Below, piece by piece: positions 59,671-64,000 of a stretch of DNA of 64,000 nucleotides (position 1 is the stretch's first letter; every line of letters begins with the position of its first letter). The stretch comes from Streptomyces humi. GTDB lineage: Bacteria; Actinomycetota; Actinomycetes; Streptomycetales; Streptomycetaceae. The notes under the pieces are model-generated. The model was given only the letters and a program-made list of their open reading frames with translations. It was not told where the DNA came from and ran no database searches. Both the position numbers and the translations under genes were made by a program. The DNA is taken from NCBI RefSeq assembly GCF_001005085.2, contig NZ_LBMU02000101.1, positions 1 to 64,000 of the forward strand. The letters run 5' to 3'.

Positions 59671-60083
59671 GCTCCGCGGGACGCGGCTCGATGCTCGCGC
59701 AACCGTTGCGGCCGCCCTCCGCGGGGCGGGCCGCGGCCCTGTTCGGCCTGGTGGTGCTCGGTGCCGTGGTCGGCCTCGCCGGGACCCTCGTCCAGGCCGG
59801 CTGGTTCCCCGGTGGGCTGCTGCTCGCGCTGGCCGGCGCCGCCGGGCTCTTCCTCGGCGGGTCGCGGGCGACCGGCAGCCGTTCCGGGGCCGTGGCGCCC
59901 GCCTTCGGCTGGGTCGTCGCCGTCATCTTCCTCACCGCCTCCCGCCCCGAGGGGGATTTCCTGTTCGGCGCGGGAGGCGGCTCGTACCTCTTCCTGCTCG
60001 GCGGCATGGCGCTGGCTGTGATCTGCGCCACAATAGGTTTGGGGCGGCAACCCGCGGCGGCCGGCGCCCGACTTGGCAAGTGA
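59667..60083 (+). CDS. Four-helix membrane protein, DUF6113-like
   Basis: 138 residues from ATG 59667, overlapping the mshB stop (ATGA). Four hydrophobic segments are visible (about 22-41, 46-65, 77-93 and 103-123), joined by short loops. The family is common next to mshB in Streptomyces, as I recall, and its function is unknown. Coupling to mshB suggests co-regulation but not a known mycothiol role. Confidence 0.8.
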   Translation: MSSAGRGSMLAQPLRPPSAGRAAALFGLVVLGAVVGLAGTLVQAGWFPGGLLLALAGAAGLFLGGSRATGSRSGAVAPAFGWVVAVIFLTASRPEGDFLFGAGGGSYLFLLGGMALAVICATIGLGRQPAAAGARLGK

Positions 60084-60239
60084 CGTACCACTTCGCCGTG
60101 CGGCGCGCGTGCGAGTCCGGTGTGGGTTTCCCCAGCGGTCATGGGATAAGCGTCAGAAGTGGCCAGTATGGTGGTGCGCGCCGCCGAGCCGCCCGAGCAA
60201 GGTCGAAACGGGCGGTGGAGCCAACCGGGAGAACCTGCC

Positions 60240-62603
60240 TTGAGTCGTGAAACTGACACTCCGTCCTCCGGGCCCAACGGGCGCGGCGGATCCGCATACC
60301 CCTCGGGCACGCCGCCGTACGGGACCCCCATGGCTTCCGACGACGCCGCGGGCGCGGGCCGTTCGGCCGCGCAGCCGGAGGAACGCAAGACCGAGACCAC
60401 GCTGACGACCCGGATCCGGATCAACATCCCCGGATCCCGGCCGATTCCGCCGGTGGTCGTCCGCACACCCGTCCCGGACACCGAGGCCGCTCCGAGCGAG
60501 GAGACGGGCACCCACGCGCTGCCGACCGGCCCCGCCGCGCCCACCGGCGCCGTCGAGCCGCCCGCCGCGGAAGCGGCCCCGGCCCCGGCCGCCGCCCCCG
60601 CTCCCGGGGAGAAGGCCAGCGACTGGTTCGCGCCGCGCAAGTCCGGCCCGGCCAAGGGCCCCCAGCGCGGCCCCGCCGCCAACGGGTCGACACCACCGGG
60701 CGGTTCGCCCGCCGTGACCCAGAACACGCCGGCCGCACCCGGCACCCCGGGCCCCCAGGGCACCCCGGGCGGCCCGCGGGCGAACGGCGGCCGTCCCGGC
60801 GGGGTCGTCGGCTCGATGGGGGCGCCCGGCGGCTCCCGGCCCGGCTCCACCAACGGTTCGGGGCTGCCCACGGGCGCCACCGGCGGCCCGGTGGCTCCCG
60901 GGCACGGCGGCGGCACCGGCTCCTTCGACGTGACCGAGGCGCTCGCCGCGGGCCCGCTCGGCGGCCCCCGGGGCGGCGCCAAGGACAGCGGCGAACCGCG
61001 CCGCGACGAACTGCCGTACTTCGCCGAGGGCGGCAGCCCGAACGGCGCCCCGAACGGCCCCGGCCTGCCCGGCGGCGGCCCGGCCGGCCCCGGTGGTCCC
61101 AACGGCTTCAACGGCCCCGGCAGGCCCGGCGGCCCCGGCGGCCCGCAGGGCCCGGCGGGCCCCACCGGCGGACCGGTCACCGGCGACGGCCCGTTCGTCC
61201 CGCCGGTCACCGGCGGCGAGCCTTTCGGCGCTCCCGGCGGTCCCGGCGCTCCCGGCGCTCCCGCCGGTCTCGGCGGTCCCGCGGCCCCCGGCGGTCCCGC
61301 GGGCCCCGGCCGCGGTCCGGGCCGGCCCAACGGCCGTGCCCCGCAGGCCGGACCCGGCGCGCGCACCGCCCCCGGCGGTCCCCACCTCGCCGTCCCCGGC
61401 GGCGGACTGAGCGACGACACCGCCATCCTCACCCCGCAGAAACCCGCCCCGGAACCGGGCATGCCCGGCCACGGCGCCCCGGCGGACAACGTCTCCGGAC
61501 ACACCGTCACCAGCGGCATGCCGGTCGTGACGCCGGGCGCCAACTCCCCCTTCGCGCCGGGTGGCCCCGGCGCCGTGCCGCAGTCGCACACGCCGCCCAA
61601 GCTGCCCGAGCCGGTCTCGCCGCCCCCGGCCGAGTCCAAGGGCAAGGGCAAGGGCAAGAAGAAGCGCAGCAAGCTGCCGCTGCTCGGCGGTGTCGTGGTG
61701 GTCGCGGGTGTCGGTGTCTACGGCGCCGGGCTCCTCATGAACCACTCCGACGTCCCCAAGGGCACCACCGTGCTCGGCGTCGACATCGGCGGCGGCACCC
61801 GCGACGACGCGGTCAAGAAGCTCGACGACGCCTTCGGCGACCGTGTGAACAAGCCGCTGAAGCTGTCGGTCGACGGCAAGACGGTCTCGCTGCCGCCGGA
61901 CCAGGCGGGCCTCCAGTTCGACATGCAGAAGACGGTCGACGCGGCCGCCAAGAGCGACTACAACCCGATCTCCGTGATCGGCTCCCTGTTCGGCCAGAAG
62001 CGGGTCGTCGACCCCGACATGCCGGTCGACGAGGAGAAGCTCCAGGCCGCCCTCAAGGACCTCGGCGGCAGCGCCGGTTCCGTCACCGAGGGCACGATCG
62101 AGTTCAAGTCCGGCAAGGCCGTCGCGGTCTACGGCAAGCCGGGCAAGGGCATCGACGCGGCCGCGTCCGCCCAGGCGGTCACGCAGGCGTACCGGACGAT
62201 GGTGGAGACCGACACCTCCGCCACGGTGTCCGTACCGACGACCACCCAGCAGCCGACGGTCTCCAAGACCGAGGTCGACCGCGAGATGAAGGCGTTCGCG
62301 GAGCCGGCGATGTCCAACCTGGTCGTCGTCCAGACGGACGCCACGCACAGCATCAAGTTCGGCCCCGTCTCCCTGCCGAAGATCCTCGGATTCAAGGCCG
62401 TCGACGGCAAGCTGGTGGAGACGTACAACCTGGACGCCCTCAAGGCGGCGTACGGCAGCACCTTCAACGGCGTGCTGATCACCCGGGGAACCGGCCAGAA
62501 GACGGCGGTCACTCCCCAGGACGTCGCCTCCGCGCTCCGCAAGGCCCTGGTCGGCAAGACGACGGCCGAGCGTGTCGGCGTGATCGAGACGAACCCGAGC
62601 TGA
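60240..62603 (+). CDS. Large membrane protein with collagen-like stalk and YoaR-like repeats
   Basis: 787 residues from TTG 60240, preceded by GGGAGA; the frame is open to 60159 but the SRETDTPSSGPNGRGG start is the plausible N-terminus. Residues 1-470 are Pro/Gly/Ala-rich and disordered, with Gly-X-Y-like tracts about 268-365 (GGPGGPQGPAGP). A Lys-rich run (KGKGKGKKKRSK) precedes one membrane helix (about 482-502). The extracellular part has YoaR/PG_binding_4-like repeats (GTTVLGVDIGGGTRDDAVKKL, LSVDGKTVSLPPDQAGLQF) thought to bind peptidoglycan. A long cytoplasmic collagen-like stalk is unusual. Confidence 0.82.
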   Translation: MSRETDTPSSGPNGRGGSAYPSGTPPYGTPMASDDAAGAGRSAAQPEERKTETTLTTRIRINIPGSRPIPPVVVRTPVPDTEAAPSEETGTHALPTGPAAPTGAVEPPAAEAAPAPAAAPAPGEKASDWFAPRKSGPAKGPQRGPAANGSTPPGGSPAVTQNTPAAPGTPGPQGTPGGPRANGGRPGGVVGSMGAPGGSRPGSTNGSGLPTGATGGPVAPGHGGGTGSFDVTEALAAGPLGGPRGGAKDSGEPRRDELPYFAEGGSPNGAPNGPGLPGGGPAGPGGPNGFNGPGRPGGPGGPQGPAGPTGGPVTGDGPFVPPVTGGEPFGAPGGPGAPGAPAGLGGPAAPGGPAGPGRGPGRPNGRAPQAGPGARTAPGGPHLAVPGGGLSDDTAILTPQKPAPEPGMPGHGAPADNVSGHTVTSGMPVVTPGANSPFAPGGPGAVPQSHTPPKLPEPVSPPPAESKGKGKGKKKRSKLPLLGGVVVVAGVGVYGAGLLMNHSDVPKGTTVLGVDIGGGTRDDAVKKLDDAFGDRVNKPLKLSVDGKTVSLPPDQAGLQFDMQKTVDAAAKSDYNPISVIGSLFGQKRVVDPDMPVDEEKLQAALKDLGGSAGSVTEGTIEFKSGKAVAVYGKPGKGIDAAASAQAVTQAYRTMVETDTSATVSVPTTTQQPTVSKTEVDREMKAFAEPAMSNLVVVQTDATHSIKFGPVSLPKILGFKAVDGKLVETYNLDALKAAYGSTFNGVLITRGTGQKTAVTPQDVASALRKALVGKTTAERVGVIETNPS

Positions 62604-62614
62604 CGACGGCTCAG

Positions 62615-62650
62615 AGAGGGGGTGCCCGGTGCGTACCGGGCGCCCCCTCT
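62615..62650. terminator. Terminator hairpin after the YoaR-like gene
   Basis: A 16-base stem, AGAGGGGGTGCCCGGT (62615-62630) with its partner at 62635-62650, closed by a GCGT loop and containing one G-U pair in RNA. It begins 12 bases after the stop codon. Confidence 0.88.
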
Positions 62651-62671
62651 GTCTGTCGGTCAGGTCCTGCT

Positions 62672-62687
62672 CATGACATCTGTCATG
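62672..62687. promoter_or_regulatory. Operator-like palindrome upstream of the ABC exporter
   Basis: CATGACATCTGTCATG is a perfect inverted repeat of 7-base arms with a 2-base spacer, 59 bases before the ATP-binding protein gene and after the terminator. Exporters of this type are often next to a two-component system, so a response-regulator site is the favoured guess. Confidence 0.6.
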
Positions 62688-62716
62688 CGGCTCTCCGGAC
62701 GGTCGGCACTGCCCCC

Positions 62717-62734
62717 GGCCGGGCTCGCCCGGCC
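62717..62734 (+). promoter_or_regulatory. Inverted repeat just before the ABC exporter start codon
   Basis: GGCCGGGC-TC-GCCCGGCC is symmetrical and ends 11 bases before ATG 62746. There is no Shine-Dalgarno sequence in the remaining space (AGCATGGACGC), so the transcript may be leaderless or the hairpin may control translation. Confidence 0.45.
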
Positions 62735-62745
62735 AGCATGGACGC

Positions 62746-63678
62746 ATGACAACGACAGCGGCGACGACGGCCACCGGAACCCCGGTCGTCGGGTTCGACC
62801 AAGTGAGCAAGACCTACGGGGACGTGCGGGCCGTCGACGGGCTCTCGCTGCGGCTGTACCCGGGGGAGACCGTGGCCCTGCTCGGGCCCAACGGCGCGGG
62901 CAAGTCGACCACGCTCGACCTGCTGCTCGGCCTCAAGCAGGCCGACGCCGGCACGGTCGGCGTCTTCGGCACGAGCCCGCGCGAGGCCATCGTCGCCGGA
63001 CGCGTCGGCGCGATGCTCCAGAGCGGCGGCCTGATGGACGAGGTCACCGTGCGGGAGCTGGTGAAGCTGGCCTGCGACCTGCATCCGAAGCCCTACAAGG
63101 TGGCCGACGTACTGGCCCGCGCGGGCATCTCCCCGATCGCCGACCGCAAGGTCAACAAGCTCTCCGGCGGCCAGGCCCAGCGCGTCCGCTTCGCCCTCGC
63201 CACCGCCGGCGACAGCGACCTGATCGTCCTGGACGAGCCGACCACCGGCATGGACGTCTCCGCCCGCCAGGCCTTCTGGGCCACCATGCGGGAACAGGCC
63301 GACCAGGGGCGTACGGTCCTGTTCGCCACCCACTACCTGGAAGAGGCCGACGCCATCGCCGACCGGGTGCTGGTGCTGCACCGCGGCCGGCTGCTCGCCG
63401 ACGGCACCGCCGCCGAGATCAAGGCCAGGGCGGGAGCCCGGCGGATCGCCTTCGACCTGGAGGGCGAGATCGACGAGGCACCGCTGCGCGAGCTGCCCTT
63501 CCTGACCGCCGTCGACGTCAGCGGCCAGACGGTCCGCATGCAGTCCTCCGACGCCGACGCCACCGTGCACGCGCTGTACGCCCTCGGCGTCTATCCCCGC
63601 AACCTCGAAGTCGCCGGACTCGGTCTGGAGCAGGCTTTCGTCGCCATCACGGAGGCCGAGGAGGCCAAGCAGTCATGA
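62746..63678 (+). CDS. ABC exporter ATP-binding protein
   Basis: 310 residues from ATG 62746. Walker A is GPNGAGKS (47-54), signature LSGGQAQR, Walker B LIVLDEPTTGMD, switch His in FATHYLEE. A C-terminal regulatory extension is typical of the CcmA/DrrA-type subfamily paired with ABC2-type permeases. The stop overlaps the permease start (ATGA). The substrate is unknown; membrane-stress and drug export are the common roles of this type. Confidence 0.93.
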   Translation: MTTTAATTATGTPVVGFDQVSKTYGDVRAVDGLSLRLYPGETVALLGPNGAGKSTTLDLLLGLKQADAGTVGVFGTSPREAIVAGRVGAMLQSGGLMDEVTVRELVKLACDLHPKPYKVADVLARAGISPIADRKVNKLSGGQAQRVRFALATAGDSDLIVLDEPTTGMDVSARQAFWATMREQADQGRTVLFATHYLEEADAIADRVLVLHRGRLLADGTAAEIKARAGARRIAFDLEGEIDEAPLRELPFLTAVDVSGQTVRMQSSDADATVHALYALGVYPRNLEVAGLGLEQAFVAITEAEEAKQS

Positions 63679-64000
63679 ACGCGCTGATCAAGCTGGAACT
63701 CGCCCGCGCCCTGCGCAACCGCAAGTTCCTGTTCTTCTCGGTGATCTACCCCTCGATCATCTTCCTGCTGGTCGCCAGCCAGGGCGACACCAGCCAGACC
63801 ATCGACGACTCCGGCCTGTCGCTCGCCGCGTACGTCATGGTCTCCATGGCCTCCTTCGGCGCCCTGACCGCCGTCCTGATGGGCAACAGCGAGCGCATCG
63901 CCAAGGAGCGCGAGAGCGGCTGGGTACGGCAGCTGCGGCTGACCACCCTGCCCGGACGCGGCTACGTGCTCGCCAAGACCGCCAGCGCCGCCGTGGTGAG
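63675..64000 (+). CDS. ABC-2-type exporter permease, truncated by the window end
   Basis: Starts at ATG 63675 overlapping the ATPase stop and is still open at 64000, giving 108 residues. The start MNALIKLELARALRNRKFLFFSV and first helix (about 19-36, FLFFSVIYPSIIFLLVAS) and the following KERESGWVRQLRLTTLP are typical of ABC-2 permeases of YhgE/YvfS type. It forms the export channel with the ATPase encoded just before. Confidence 0.88.
   Translation, partial: MNALIKLELARALRNRKFLFFSVIYPSIIFLLVASQGDTSQTIDDSGLSLAAYVMVSMASFGALTAVLMGNSERIAKERESGWVRQLRLTTLPGRGYVLAKTASAAVV

Noticed and set aside
1..64000. tRNA, rRNA, riboswitch, prophage or transposase genes
   Set aside because: None was recognised on reading both strands. 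Covariance-model searches would be more sensitive for small RNAs.

Overview
The window is chromosomal DNA from a Streptomyces (or a very close actinomycete). This rests on very high GC with strong G/C bias at third codon positions, frequent GTG and TTG starts, ATGA/GTGA start-stop overlaps, and family content: mycothiol enzyme MshB, a PAS/GAF/PP2C/anti-sigma fusion protein, MalFG-type sugar importers without their own ATPase, BipA/TypA, actinobacterial succinate dehydrogenase and repeated oligopeptide importers. The neighbourhood of sdh, typA, peptide ABC operons, an S9 peptidase, a 64-residue membrane peptide and mshB resembles, from memory, the SCO5106-SCO5126 region of S. coelicolor. That synteny was not checked.

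Layout. 1-2.6 kb: the end of a membrane protein gene and a SNF2-type helicase. 2.6-13.3 kb: a sugar-utilisation locus with a divergent LacI repressor, a sugar-binding lipoprotein, two MalFG-type permeases, a GH38 alpha-mannosidase-like enzyme and a GH2 beta-galactosidase-like enzyme. 13.3-15.5 kb: an OmpR/kinase two-component pair. 15.7-20.3 kb: a serpin, a proline-rich membrane protein, a GntR/HutC regulator, a SPOR-like small protein and a Nudix hydrolase. 20.4-23.7 kb: a stand-alone RsbW-like ATPase, a possible 35-residue ORF, and an 862-residue PAS-PAS-GAF-PP2C-RsbW protein. 24.1-28.1 kb: a membrane coiled-coil protein, divergent from a membrane-anchored GH18-like protein that is coupled to an APH-like protein. 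28.1-32.0 kb: the succinate dehydrogenase operon (sdhC-sdhA-sdhB order of transcription, minus strand). 32.3-37.4 kb: a peptide-binding lipoprotein, a small lipoprotein and typA.

37.9-56.1 kb holds three complete five-gene oligopeptide ABC importers: plus, minus, plus. The two plus-strand operons are close paralogues. The minus-strand one is more diverged, and its binding protein carries a C-terminal membrane helix in place of a lipobox. A VOC-family gene sits between the first and second. 56.2-64 kb: an S9 peptidase, a 64-residue membrane peptide, mshB with a DUF6113-like membrane protein, a large membrane protein with a collagen-like stalk and YoaR-like domain, and the start of an ABC exporter.

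The least ordinary DNA lies between genes. A 27-base hairpin-associated sequence occurs four times (15.5, 23.7 inverted, 24.1 and 32.3 kb). Two inverted copies bracket a 71-bp tandem array, one copy has expanded a 29-bp array behind it, and one is read through as the N-terminus of a lipoprotein. Other structured tracts are a 26-bp array that supplies the end of the lacI-type gene, a triple 14-bp repeat upstream of the sugar-binding protein gene, a nested inverted repeat over the ribosome-binding site at 34.6 kb, and a double hairpin between the first peptide-binding protein and its permease. I saw no tRNA, rRNA, CRISPR array, transposase, phage genes or secondary-metabolite core enzymes.
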